55,209 bases of DNA, from NCBI GenBank assembly GCA_013115135.1, contig JABANP010000350.1:1-55209 (forward strand), written 5' to 3'. The notes beneath the pieces were generated by a model. That model saw only the letters and a list, made by a program, of their open reading frames with translations, was not told the DNA's origin and made no database searches. The DNA is from Perkinsus olseni (taxonomy: Eukaryota > Perkinsozoa > Perkinsida > Perkinsidae). Below, one piece after another: positions 9,471 through 21,400 of this stretch (positions are counted from its first letter, which is position 1; each line of letters begins with the position of its first letter). A program made the translations under genes and the position numbers.

Positions 9471-12400
9471 ATGGCTCGGCGAGGGGCTAAAGGCGAACCG
9501 CATGCCCGGAATGAGATTACCGTGACGGTCGAATGCATCCTGGAGGAGGCGAAGGTCCGAGGGGAGAAGGAGTTTACGATAAGCCGGTGAGACGAGAGGC
9601 GCAGAAACTGTCCGGAAGCCTCGAACTGTGGAGAGTGTGAAGTCATTGATCAGGAACCAAAACGCGAGCAAGCTTGTGGCTTACGCCAGATCTCACTTTG
9701 GCCTTTATTACGACCGGGGTAGCATCCCAGGGTCGATCAAGGGCAGGGATTGGCGTCTTCTGCGCATAGGAGGGAAACTGGATGGAGAATACGTACAGAA
9801 GAGACTGCCCTCGGTGAGCCCTCTAAGCCTGCTCGTCGTTCTATGCAGCCAGCTGTAGGTCACCGCGGCGGGGATAGAGGACGGCGCCCGGCTGAGGCTC
9901 GTCTACATCCACGATGACTCTGATACGCGCTCACAGACTCCGCAGATGAGCCCAGGGTGCGGAGACCTCGAGGCCGCCTCGTCGGAGCTGACGGGAAGCG
10001 CGAAGGGCGAGGAAGGGGGAGAGGGTCATCACCATAGCCACCATCATCATCGCCATCATAAGGGTGATGTTTCGTTGCTAAACTCACGTGGAGCTTGTAA
10101 ATCTTCAGGCCAGAAGCGGCACAGGCAGCACGATAGCCGTCCCCAGTCCAGCAGCCCCTCCGAGCCCTCGGAAAAGGGAACCGCACCGGCAGTGACGAGA
10201 AATGGGGTTGAAAATGTTGTAGAGGACGTCTTGGAAGAGGAAGGGGATGCTGAGGGGCCTGGGAAGATGACCGAAGAGGCAAAGGAAGAGCAGCCAGTCG
10301 AAAGCAGTGAGTACTCCTGTGTACTCTCGGTGATGGGACAACTTGTGAGTGGGTAAAATTGCAGCATCAACATTGTTTTTCTATTATTAGTAGTTTTTCT
10401 CTTGTACCTCTCATTGGCCATGCTATTTGTTAACTGATTGCTATGATTACAATAGGACAAGAGCGGGAATATTGACCGGGGCTTCCAACCCGTCTTCTCT
10501 CTGGCATCCCGTGTGTAACCTAGACGCGGTAGTACCGTCATTGTCGTCCAGGTGCCAGCAGTCCATCCAAACCGCGTCCTAAGCGGGCCAGAGTATCCAT
10601 GGCCCCGGAAACACCCATCAGACGCTCGGCCAGAGTTCGCGGTATTGAACCTGACTTCAACAGCGACCCGCCCGCCGCGGGAAGTCCTCGGTCGCCGAGC
10701 CGAACGACGGAGGTAGAGACTTCCGTTGTTGCCGAGGATGGGAAGAGGGATGATTTAGGAGGTGAGTGGAGTGAGAGGATGTAAACGCCCTGACCGAGGA
10801 TCGAACCTGTGCCTCGATTGGTTGGCTAAAGGCGTTGCTCCATCGCTCACTGAGTCTACGCTACCTGCGGCTCTCAGTTGCTCCGACTGGTCCTGATGCC
10901 AGCCACGCCCCGTCGGCAGCAGCCACTCCGGAGAGCTCTTCTGCCCCAGTCGACGAGCTGCCCCAGGGCGTGGAGGAGGTCTCAAGGGCGGTAGACAAGG
11001 AGGAGGGGAAGAAGGTTGGCGAAGATGGCGAGGATGCAGGAGGGAAGCAGTCGTCGAGCAGCGCGTCCACGGGTGTGCATTCATCGAGTGGGCGACGAGA
11101 ACGTCCTTCAAGCCGTCGGTCTACCCACCTGTTTTCTTCAGTGGCCCCTCGAAGTGCGAAAGGCCGTCGTGGCAGCTCATCGAGGACGGCTCCATCTGCG
11201 AAGCCTGCAAAGTCTCAGAGGGTCCTTGCGGACTCGTCGGAGCATATGAGGACAGATGAGGGGAATGAGGCTGATCCTTCCGGAGGACCGAGTCAGCCTA
11301 GCGAATCGCGGGGCTCGCTGGAGGGCGTCAGGGGTGAGGAGGCGATCGAGCAGGAGCGAAACTTACGTCGTCAGAAATGAGTGCTTCGACAGTCGTTCTC
11401 CCGCCCGGGTTCGATCCCATGCCCTGTCACTAAATCGCCATGGCATTCGTACGGAAGTCGAGGATCGCGGGGTGCCCTCTGAGAGACACTATGTTCGGGT
11501 ATAAAAGCGTTAGCGATTATCGAATCATACCAAACGGTCATGTGTTGAACCATAGTCGAGGCCACCGCGTTCATGCTGCGAGAGAGGGCGGGCGCGGTAC
11601 TCTTCCTTCCTCAGTGTCCTCTTCCCTGCCGGTGGCTTCGGGAGGGAAATATCCACCGGCCTCGTCGGGCAGGGTCGTGCCGAACAGTCTTGCCGATGAT
11701 CGGCCTCCGGAGCCGGACTGGCTACTTGGGACGCCCCATGGTGAATCAGGGTACCTGAGATTTGCGCGCCCTATGCCGTAACCAGGAATTGAACCTGCGT
11801 GGGGGTGGGAGCGGACTACGGACTAGCTACCCTCCGGTTCGTACTTTCTGGCGGGTATCGCCTTCCTGTGTTGTTAGTGAGGCTGCGGCGTAAAGCAGAG
11901 GAGCAGATGCATAACAATCAGTTCGCCAAAGCAGTGGAGACCTTCCGTGAGAGTCTGGAAGCCGCCAGAGGTGTTCAAGGGATGCGCTGGGAGATGCTGT
12001 ACGACTGCCGGTAAACTGCGGGGTGCCGGGTTCCGCGGCGCTTTCTGACAGATCTCTCGCCGTGTTCGCGCTTCCCAGTGGCCTCTTTGTTTCGGAGTAC
12101 AATTTCCGGAATCTCGTGACCTCAGAAACTTTGAGCTGAAGACAATGGGAATTGGATTTCCCTCCAGCGAGCTTGGTGCTAGGTACCAGATGATTATATG
12201 CCTGCTCGAAATGGAGCGACACGAGGACTGTGTGAGAGAAGCACAGACTAATCTAGACTTGTGCTTGGGCCACATTAACCCCGACAGCAACGACTCGTCC
12301 GGCAGTGACAGTCTCGACGATCAACGCCGACTTCTCGAGGTAGCTCGCTGCTTTGTAGTTCGTTGCTTGATCGTCTTTGTCGTAGGCCCGATCCATGCTG

Positions 12401-13499
12401 GGAGATCTGCTCCTTCTATCGGGCAGAGTGCATGAGGCGAAGGAGGTCTTGGGGGCAGCAGTCAGGACTGATGTGCCCTGTACCAATACTAAGCTATCGT
12501 ACATAGTGAGCTTGTGTGGGGGCTTGGACGAAACTCAGCCCGTCGAGGTGAGTCGTGAGGATGCTCTCCTCAATAGATTTCGTCCCGCTGTAGTTCACAG
12601 GATCGTCCCTCTTCAGACCTGTTCTCTCGCCTTCATCCAATTGCAGGGGTTGGTGAGCTCGCCGGACAGACGCTTTGATAGCGTTGTGGACCGGGCGAAG
12701 GCGGGGTGCATGGAGGAGTTCCAAGCGGCCTTGCGAACCTTCCTCTTGAACCTCGACCAGGATGTACCCCTGCCGAGAGTACAACGAGCGCTCTTTGTGG
12801 CACTCGGGTCGCAAACAGGAGCCCGAGGGTGGAGAGCGGCTGCTAAAGTGAGCAAGCTCTCTTCTCGCAACGCACCTCGGGCATTCCTCCTTGGTTTGGA
12901 GGGGTTCGCAAATTCGCTTTAATTGCGGTGTCCAATAGTCGTGCTTGCCTTTAATGCTGGTCCTTGGCATGAACAGCCATGTATCCGCTCTTCCATCCTC
13001 CTTTAGCTCATCTGTCAAAGCCTGTTGGAGTACGAGGTGAACCAGCAGCGTGTCTCTGAGCATTGTCGACCTCAACTGGAGGCTGTCCGCCTACGGCTCG
13101 ACAGCTCCTTGCAGCCTCTCAAGAGCTTTCAGGAGTTCAAGGATCTCGTTGAGGTGAGTTTCGGATGCTCCGTAACATCACGATGGCCGGGCCTTCTCTT
13201 TCACTGATAATTACCCTATTGAGGGTCACCGATTGCTCGAAAAGATCCTCGTGTGCACTGCTGGTGGAACCACAGTGGTTATGAGAGGTGAATTGGGTCT
13301 CTCCTCTGCTGCAATTTTCACTCTTTGTTCAAGGGGCAGTCAATAAATCATCGGCGATTCGTCCGTCTCTTCTCAGAGCATCCTGGATAAGCCCTCAGCC
13401 CTGCAGCAGGCGTGCCCGGGCATGCATGCTATGTGCACTAAGTTGTGTAAAGCAAAGCTGAAGGAACTATGTCGGATCGCTGAGGTGTCGATGCTATGA
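9471..13499 (+). CDS. Array gene A: putative Ubl - basic linker - TPR-like protein
   Basis: Exons 9471-9586, 9654-9813, 9859-10306, 10552-10761, 10878-11333, 11878-12010, 12126-12339, 12386-12547, 12647-12847, 13007-13153 and 13377-13499 join with matching phases to give 789 residues. The N-terminal domain runs ITVTVECILEEAKVRGEKEF, helix KLVAYARSHFGL, strand GRDWRLLRIGG and end strand GIEDGARLRLVYI. That strand order and the closing motif resemble a ubiquitin-like beta-grasp fold (inference). A long charged linker of about 370 residues follows, with a His-rich run and the NLS-like KPRPKRARV. TPR-like helices (AEEQMHNNQFAKAVETFRES; LLLLSGRVHEAKEVLGAAV) and the family tail ending RIAEVSML complete it. 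Copies B-D share the exon scheme. Confidence 0.68.
10788..10865 (-). repeat. tRNA-like fragment (possible SINE relic)
   Basis: On the minus strand GGTTCGATCC (box B) is preceded by a D-arm/anticodon-like region. The T-stem does not pair properly, so it is not called a tRNA gene. It lies in an intron of array gene A. Confidence 0.35.
11334..11877. repeat. Intron of gene A with two box-B-like motifs
   Basis: This 544-nt intron contains GGGTTCGATCCC near 11408 (plus strand) and GGTTCAATTCC near 11783 (minus strand), both resembling pol III box B. They suggest remnants of tRNA-derived short interspersed elements. No intact element or target duplication was seen. Confidence 0.35.
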
Positions 13500-14120
13500 C
13501 TTGGTGACGATGAAGTTGTTCTTATGATTCGTTTCTTATCATACTCCTCTTGAGTGGTTCGTACGTTCGGTCAATCTGTAAATCGGCGGCAGACTGTTTC
13601 CTGCATCAGGCTCAGTTCAACTCCAATGGAGTCGCTCAGTGTCCATTAAATGGACTCCATTTGCTTATTGGTAGCCAGCCTCTGCGGAATGTCTTCCCTA
13701 ATTCTGTATCCTACCCTCAACAGTTCCGAATACAAACTCTCCATGGTGCCCCCAAGGTACATCACTGTTCGAACTAAGGCTCCGCTTCCTCGACTGTAGC
13801 TACTCCCGGGTACCCTCATCTGATGGGCGCGAGTCTGCTTTACTATGGGAGCTCTCGGCAATCTGTCTCTGAACGCTTCCATCTCAACGCGGAGGCCCTG
13901 GTGGTTCAAGACAACTTCTCACGAGCTACCGGATACTCGAGACCATCGCTGAGGTCGGTCTTCTTCTATTAAGAAGTCATCCTCCAGCCGTTGTCTTCCC
14001 CTCCCGGAACTTACACCCAACTGAGACTTCGCTGGAGCGTACCCAGTCTTGCACTCCCTCATCTGTTCGTGTCGTAAGCTTGAGTGCCCTCAGTCCACTG
14101 CAACTTTATTCCTGTTCACT
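13500..14120. other. Spacer between array genes A and B
   Basis: No gene supported. Contains the odd palindrome 13641-13655 (GTCCATT, central A, AATGGAC). Confidence 0.5.
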
Positions 14121-17100
14121 ATGGCTCCTTCTCCAAGTGGTAACTCCGGAGAGAGCCTACTGCATGTGTATATTAATTGCCGCGAGAAGTATGCTCAACG
14201 AGCTCAGTCGACTAAGGAGATCTCGATCCATGCGTAATGAAGTCCTAATGGAGGAGCAATCCTCTTCGTAGCTACAGCGTGGTTATCAGGAGCAACCCAC
14301 TCTGTTATCTGCTAACTATCGCCCGGAGACATTTCCGTTTAAGTGGCGCCAAAGCCGATTGTCAGTACCGCGAAGACAGCTGGAGGCTCAATTGGCTGGA
14401 AGGGCCGAGGAAGGGCATGGACGTGCCCGATCTCCGCGGAGGGGTAGGTAGAAATCATTACGCTCGGCGCCGAAGCTCGGAGAGCCCCAGAGCTTTTCCT
14501 GCTACGTTTCGTACGTGCCGCAGATCGGTAGATGCGGTGTGAAGGACGGCGACCGACTAATCCTTCGATCCGTCCAAGAAGACGATCCTCCCAGTAAGAG
14601 ATAGTGATTCTCTTTCCGCTATTCGTTTCCTTTGAGTTGCTTTGCCGCCCCCCGTCTCGAGAAGATCGATCGAACCGAACGCTAAGAGGCTCAGGGTTCA
14701 AGCGATGGAGGCTCATCGACGAGGGAGCACTGTGCTGCCAGAGACTCAACGGAGTGGGTTGGTCGCTCGGTTTATTCTGCTTGAACAAGAATCGGTCAGG
14801 TCGCGCCTCCGGCGGAGTAGCCATTGATGACAATTGTAAAGGGCGACAGGCGGGATATGGTGGTGGCATGGAAGCCGGGGGCATGCCTGAGAGATGGGCT
14901 GGCTATAAGGAGAGCGAAGAGGCCTCTAGCGGACGACGTGAGGAGCTCATGTGGTCCTAACGATGAGTATCAGCTTTCGCTGCCTCAGAGAGTACCGATC
15001 TGTCGGGACCGGCCCTCAATGGCATCCCCGCGAACGGGTTGGACAAAGGCAGGTGAGGCAGGCGAATACGCTCACAGACGGCGAGAAATAGCGCCCCGAG
15101 CAGCTCGTCCCACCATGGAGCTTACATGCCCGCGTCGGCGCATCTGCCATCAGGGACACTCTTGCAAAGCTACTTACTGAGATGGGATGGATGGCTGGCC
15201 AAGGGCCGAGGCCTACTGACTCCAGCATACCTTCTGGTATACCTAGAGAGGTCTTTGGAGGGCTCCGAAAGGTCGAGGTGAGTCTGCTAACTGGGGTAGA
15301 GAATTGGCGGAGCCGGACGCTCGCCATGCCATAGTGAGATGCCTCCTGTGATATCAGATGCCACAGGCTTTCGTTCATCATTGCTAAACTATAGTGCGAA
15401 TCATAATCGCTGCTCGGGAGTAGTGGCACGTTTAGGACGCCTATCGGGTACTGGGGGATATGCTATTGCTTACCGACAATACCACTGAGGCTATCGGAGT
15501 GTTCGATCATCTTATCGGGTTGGAGGGACCTTCGCTGGTTCGTTCAAGGTTGTGCAGCATAGTGGCTCATAGTGGTGGATTAATATGCTCTTCTGAGGTG
15601 AGCCAATTCGGGCGAGTTACTTCTTCAGCGTACGTTCTTCGAATGAGCGATCAAAAACTCGTGACACTTTTTTCGGCTTCTCGTTCAAACTAGAGAAGGG
15701 TAGTACCCTTCTAGTACCCTAGAGTAGAAGGAGTAGTAGGGATGTGCTACATCGATCTAGGCGGCCTCGCCCAGGTCCTTTGCTGTGAACGGTTTCAGCT
15801 CTTGAGCTAGGCTGAACCAGTCAGTTCCATGGACACAGTGCTTTTTTACGTTTGCAGATGGGCGGGCGTACGACGGACTTGGTGGCCCACATCTGTTGCC
15901 AGCACGGCGCTAGGTTTGCCAATATCATCGAAGCTGCGGGGACGGGCGAATTTGATAATTTCAAGGCCTTGGTTGACAGCCTTTTAGCGTCTACTGGAGA
16001 GCCCCGGCTTCTCCCAGTGATACTTAAGCCGCTCTACAATGCCCTAGGAAATGTGGGATGTCGCCGCAGCTGGCAGGCAGCAGCTAAGGTGAGGTATAGA
16101 GAGTGTTGCACGGGTAAACGTCAGGGCTGATAGTAGTTCGCCCTTCGAGCCGTCTGCCTCGTCTGCCTACATTATGCACGCGATGGTGGATTCGTCAGCG
16201 CATTGCGACGGTCAACCGATGGTCGTCACAGTGCTGCACTGGGTTCCGTGATTGAATGGTTCAATGTGAAGTGGATACGTCAATGTCAGGACTCCTGACA
16301 TTGACGTATCCACTTCCCCACGACGAGCCTTGATCACGAGCTCCCGCGACGAGCTCCTGACTCAGGAGCTCGTTTATGAGATCGAATGCGGAAATTCCCC
16401 TCAGAGACTGATCAAAGTCGTTACCGAGGCGACAGAGAACGGGATGCCAATTGGAAGACCCTTCGAAGAGGCTCTCAAATCTGTGGCCACGGATCTCGAA
16501 GACCACGCTGAGCATGGATTTCCTCGGTCATTCGAGGAGTTCAAAAGAAGGATGCATGTAAGACTTACCTTGTCAATCCGCGCCTCCCTATCGCTGCATT
16601 AGTGGTCAAAAGTTGCGGAAACCCGCCGAGTTGCGTGGCCCGCGCTCTGGAGTCCAGAGCCTGGATCTCAGGGCTCAATTCTTTCTTATTGATCTCCCAG
16701 GCATGAAATTCTCCTCATCAGCAGAACTTAAAGACTCAAGTGAGTCTCGAAGATGGGGACACTAGAATCAGTAGGAGAGGTTGAATCCGGCCAACCTTCG
16801 CTGATACCATTCAGTTAGTGAATTTCATACTTCTAGAAAATGGAGTACTACTGAATTTCAGTAGTACTCTATTTTCTAGAAGTATGATGTGAATAAGCAT
16901 GAGTGGTTCTTGGATCGGAATTTGACAGACACCAAGGGTACCTTGAGAAAGAATGTTCTGGACTGGGGGTATCCTGACAATGATCCTAGGACTCTTGTGG
17001 AGCCCCCACAGTGGACGCCTTCAGCTGAAGTATCAGCATAGGCTACAGTGTAGCCGCTACACTGTGTGGTGTAACACTACTAGTGTTGGTTATAATGGAT

Positions 17101-18003
17101 TAGGAGATGATTGTGGCTTCTGAATTTGCAATGCTTCAGTGAAGCCAGGCTTCACTGAAGCATTGCAAATTATCAACCGCCTCCAATTCAGATGGTAGTT
17201 GATAGATGCGACCGACATACTATGTCAATAATTCACTTACCGCACAGGATGTGTGTTTGGAACGAGGCTATGAACTCCGTACGGCATGGAAGGTATATGT
17301 ATTGCTCACTTTATTTGAATGCTGATGGATATAGTCGCCAGCGGGTCACGTTAGGCCAGTTGGGAATTGCCAAAACAAGGTGGAACGGTGCTGCTCAACG
17401 AATTGAGAGCTCAACCGATTTGGTTGCCGACGGCAAGTTGCCGTCAGCCCCGCAACGTTGGTCTCTTCGGTAGGCTCGTTCTGGGTCGCCGCGGCTTTCA
17501 CAATATGGAATCATGCCCGCGTAGGGGCAGCTCGACTTCAGGGCTTCATGCTATGCAGAAACCTTGCTATGCCGGTTGATGTTTCCAAATTAGTCGGTCT
17601 ACAGAATTGCAGACGAGTTTCTTTGGTGGACGGTTGAGTTCACGTTGACAGCTCTCTGCATGCACACTGCAGCGCGATCGTTTATTATGATCTGTGATCA
17701 GTCACGGTGCGACTTCAACTGCAGGACCGTCAGTGACAGCCTAAAAATATCAGTCTGTCACAGTGAAATGAAACTTCCACAGTTCATGCACCCGCTTCAG
17801 ATCTGCACGGCCTCCATGCAGTGGCGAGTTGCGGACTTCATAGTGTTGTCTGCTTCGCTCAGGTTGCCCTATCGGTTCCATCCAGCTGTCCCCCGTCTTT
17901 TGCAGAGTACTCAGTCAAATGCAGCCAACGTTGCCGAAGAATGCTTGATGACTTTTGCGAGGTCTTGGAGCCACTCTTGCATTGGGATTCCACCAAGACC
18001 TAG
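14121..18003 (+). CDS. Array gene B: putative Ubl - basic linker - TPR-like protein
   Basis: Supported exons: 14121-14233, 14290-14443, 14524-14593, 14637 to about 14766 (3' end unresolved), 15092-15277, 15436-15597, 15858-16088, 16405-16557 and 17863-18003. Start MAPSPSGNSGES aligns with copy C. The first three exons have the same splice phases as A, C and D and encode the same putative ubiquitin-like domain (LLHVYINCREK; SWRLNWLEG; GVKDGDRLILRSV). A basic motif NAKRLRV follows. 15436-15597 encodes the TPR-like LGDMLLLTDNTTEAIGVFDH; 15858-16088 encodes the helical block HGARFANIIEAAGTGEF, 231 nt as in copy C; the last exon ends FCEVLEPLLHWDSTKT. The last intron is 1,305 nt and full of palindromes. 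Confidence 0.62.
15694..15712. repeat. Odd palindrome, 9-bp arms
   Basis: AGAAGGGTA, central G, TACCCTTCT. It lies in an intron of array gene B. Confidence 0.9.
16268..16316. repeat. Perfect palindrome, 24-bp arms, one-base centre
   Basis: Left arm 16268-16291 (starts GAAGTGGATACG) and right arm 16293-16316 are exact reverse complements around a single C at 16292. It lies in the gene B intron 16089-16404. A second palindrome with 12-bp arms follows at 16349-16373 (ACGAGCTCCTGA, central C). Confidence 0.95.
16825..16887. repeat. Near-perfect palindrome, 31-bp arms, one-base centre
   Basis: Arms 16825-16855 and 16857-16887 pair with one G-T mismatch around a T at 16856. It lies in the last intron of array gene B. 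It is the longest of the series. Confidence 0.95.
17045..17171. repeat. Cluster of three odd palindromes including one with 24-bp perfect arms
   Basis: 17045-17065 (ACAGTGTAGC, C, GCTACACTGT), 17073-17087 (AACACTA, C, TAGTGTT) and 17123-17171 (24-bp arms starting AATTTGCAATGC around a single A at 17147). All lie in the last intron of gene B. 17429-17445 (GACGGCAA, G) follows in the same intron. Confidence 0.95.
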
Positions 18004-18432
18004 AATTCGCTGCACTCCTATCGTAGCAATTGCTTCACTAGTTCCCCTTTGTATCAAATCAAGAAATTTATCATGCACTGCTGCACTGGGGCCCTGAATC
18101 TAAATTGCTACGAGGACATACGCGAGTTGAGTTGGTACAGGGGTAACTTTTAAGGAGAATGCTTCTGAAGTTTCTGATTTTAATGACTTCTAATGTGTTG
18201 CAGGTGCGCTGTATGGTCCTTTGTAGGCCACCTGCCATCGGGCATGCAAGGTGTTGACTCAACACTGACAGTGTTACACTGTCGAGGAATGCTTAGCCCC
18301 CTGAGAGTCGAGCTGTGCCTCGGAGTTTGGCATGTCACATATGTCTGGCGCACTCGCCGCAAAAGCTGGCCTTTCGCGTACCTCTAAGCGGTCCTACAGT
18401 TGTTTCCCGCTTGTCGGTTGATCCCCTCTGAG
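18004..18432. other. Spacer between array genes B and C
   Basis: No gene supported. Contains two adjacent odd palindromes: 18251-18265 (GTGTTGA, C, TCAACAC) and 18267-18283 (GACAGTGT, T, ACACTGTC). Confidence 0.6.
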
Positions 18433-21400
18433 ATGCCGCCGTCGCCTCCAACCGCTACTCCCGAGGGAGGCTCGTTTCGTGTTAACATCGAATGCCGTGA
18501 ACAATATGCTGAACGAGCTCAGTCGGCGAAAGAGTTCATCGTCGACCCGTAATCAGGCCCTCTCGGGAACTAATTTCGCAACACCGTTTTCAGGAGAAGT
18601 CGGCCGTGCCACCTCGTACTCGCCGCTCGGAGATACTTCTGCCTTGATGGCAGCAAGACCGCTGGCTATTATCCTAAAGGGGATTGGAGGCTCACTTGGC
18701 TAGAGGGACCGATGGAGGGCATGGACGTGCCGAAGCGACGCAATTCGGTCAGCAGAGATCATCGCGATTGCCGTCGATCAGAGTTTTGGCACGTGAAGAC
18801 TTCCGATTCGGTGGTTAGTGTACGTATTGCGCAGGTCAGTGCCTCTGGTGTGAGAGACGGCGATAAACTTATCCTCCGATTCGTGAAGAAGAATACTTCC
18901 CCTATGGTCCTGCCTAGCTCGACTGAATCTGTCCAAGCTCCCGTGACCTCATCCGCTTCTGGCTGCTCGCAAGAACCAGAGACTAAGAAGAAGAGAACGA
19001 CTGCGGAGTGGACCCCAAGATCGTCTCAGGCTGGGCAAAGTGAGCGTACACCAGGGTCCTGTTCCATTGAACAAGCCCCTGCTTGCCAGGTCAGGCCTCT
19101 ACTGGAGCGTCCGCGGACGGCAGCGTTGGGATGCCGCGGACGGTCGATAGAGAAGTCGTTAAGACCGAGGTCAAATCGGAGGGAAAAACTGGCCACGAAG
19201 GGGAGCAGGAGGTCTTGAGCAGGCGTGAGTTCATCCACCCCCTTCGTCTGATGCCTTACTCGTTCTCGCATGCGAAATCTCCCACTTGTTTTTGTCAGCT
19301 CGTGTCAGCCCGGTGGAGCCGAACATGATCCCTGCGAATGAGCAACATGGAGCCAGGTATGGCTGCTAGTCTTCCGGCACCAGTTCGAGTTCATTCATCC
19401 CCACTCAGCCACTTGGCATGCTTGGAAGCCTGAATCAGGTGCTCCCTCGCGGAACTATTACTTGATATAGGCTGGATAGATGGCCAAGATCAGTCGCACG
19501 CCAGCTCTGGCGGATGCGACGGATCGCTTGGGCTCCGCTGGAAGGTAAGACGTTGTCGTGTCGCAGCCTTTCCTGCGAAGAATGGCACTTACCGTTCTTG
19601 GCGCAAGTTTTGGTAGCGCTGTTTTCCCTGTTGTTAGAACGGATATCGGATACTAGGGGATATGCAGTTGCTCAATGACAATGTCAACGGAGCAATTGAG
19701 GCCTTAAATAAGCTCCTCGAGTTGGACGGGCTCGCGGGGGTCCGTTCACGTTTATGCAGCATCGTGGCTCACTGTGGTGGAGCGGTTTCCACTCGGCCCT
19801 TCGAGGTGAGCCCACTTGAATCGGTGTCGAACTACCGTCGTTGGCGTCACCCATTCAATATCTTGAAAAAAGCAGAACTGTCAGTCGTAATTCACTACAG
19901 TACGCACTGTCAGTATTCACTGTCAGTCGCATTTCGAGTTTCACTGATTGCTCAGAGTAATCGTCTCATCGTGTAGAGGAAAGGTATGATGACGACTTAT
20001 AAGAGAATAAAAGAGCATTTTAGCTTGTTGACTAAGTATGGGACTAACGAACACTATGCTCCTGCACTACATGGTATATGCTTGTCACAAGGAGCTTGAG
20101 TGATTTGTCCGAAACATCGTGCGCCCGACCGTTCGTGACTATCTCTCTCTCGCTCGCTCTCGTCCGTTTACGGCCTGGTGACAGACCAACAGCTGGGCGG
20201 CAGCTGGCTGTTTATAGGGTCGGGATACTCAGCACAGGCTGTTTATAGGGTCGGGATACTCAGCACAGGCGACTAACACGCTGATTTTTTTCTCTTCGCC
20301 AGCGGCAGGTCACTGGATTCACAGGGCTTTTATCCTTCTCTGCCCTAGCTTCCTTTCCTGTTCTCTCCTTTGGTACTTTCTCCCGTTCCTTAGGTAAGCC
20401 CACGTGCGAAGAGTTTAGTGGAACACCTCCGTAGCCAGCACGGCGCTAGGTTCGCCAACATCATGGACGCTGCGGGCCGGGGCGAATTTGAAATTTTCAA
20501 GGCCTTGGTTGACAGCCTATTATCGTCAATTGGAGAGCCTCGACTCCTTCCAGTGATCCTTAAGGCGCTCTACAATGCCCTCGGGAATGCGGGGTTCCAG
20601 CAGAGCTGGCGTGCAGCAGCCAAGGTAAGGGATGTGGGCATACGTTCCACAATGACAGACTGTCATTGATCACCGTGAGGGGATCTGTTGTTATATGCGT
20701 TGGCGAGATGTTTTTAATCGATTGTTTCTGGTAGTTGAGATTATTGGCGTGCAAGTTTTCTCTGGTTCCTCAGAGGCTGTGCAACTTATTGAGCGAAGCT
20801 ACCGAGAACGGTGTGCCGATCGGACGGCCCTTCGAAGGCAGCCTCAAATCCCTGGCTAAGGACCTTGATGACCTCGATGAGTGTCGTTCCCCTCGAAGCT
20901 TCAATGAGTTCAGGGAAAGGATGAGGGTAAGGCTGCTCATCCGGTGAGTCGCTCACGCTAGCGCTTAGCCGGATTCTATTTTGCCGTACGTTGCTCCAGC
21001 CAGACTGGACAAGTCTAGCTTGCCTAGTGAGGTCTCACAATAAAGACCTCGCAGACCACCGCCAATTGAATAAGGTGCACTGTATGCTCGTCTGCTCCAT
21101 AGAATCTATTTGCTAGTGCAAGGCCTGCTTTCCCACTCTCGGTCATCGGGATATGACCTTGAGGTCGTCATTAGCTAGAGTGACCTTTGGAGACAACGCA
21201 CCGAAGTCAGTCAAATAGTTCGGTTCTAATTAACCTTCAGCCAGCGAGGTTGGTGCTATTAGTCAGCTAACGCTCACACTGAATGGAGCAATATCATGAA
21301 GCGTATACGACATGTTGTGCGTGGAGCATAGTGCTCCGAGCATTCGACGGTGCAGGTGCCACCACTGTGGCATGGTCGGACCATGATGGTCTTGAAGATA

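Noticed and set aside
10788..10865. A functional tRNA gene
   Set aside because: The box B is good, but the T-stem and acceptor stem do not pair.
16268..17171. Long palindromes as bacterial-type terminators or CRISPR repeats
   Set aside because: The locus is eukaryotic, the palindromes are not identical and not regularly spaced, and there are no T-tracts.
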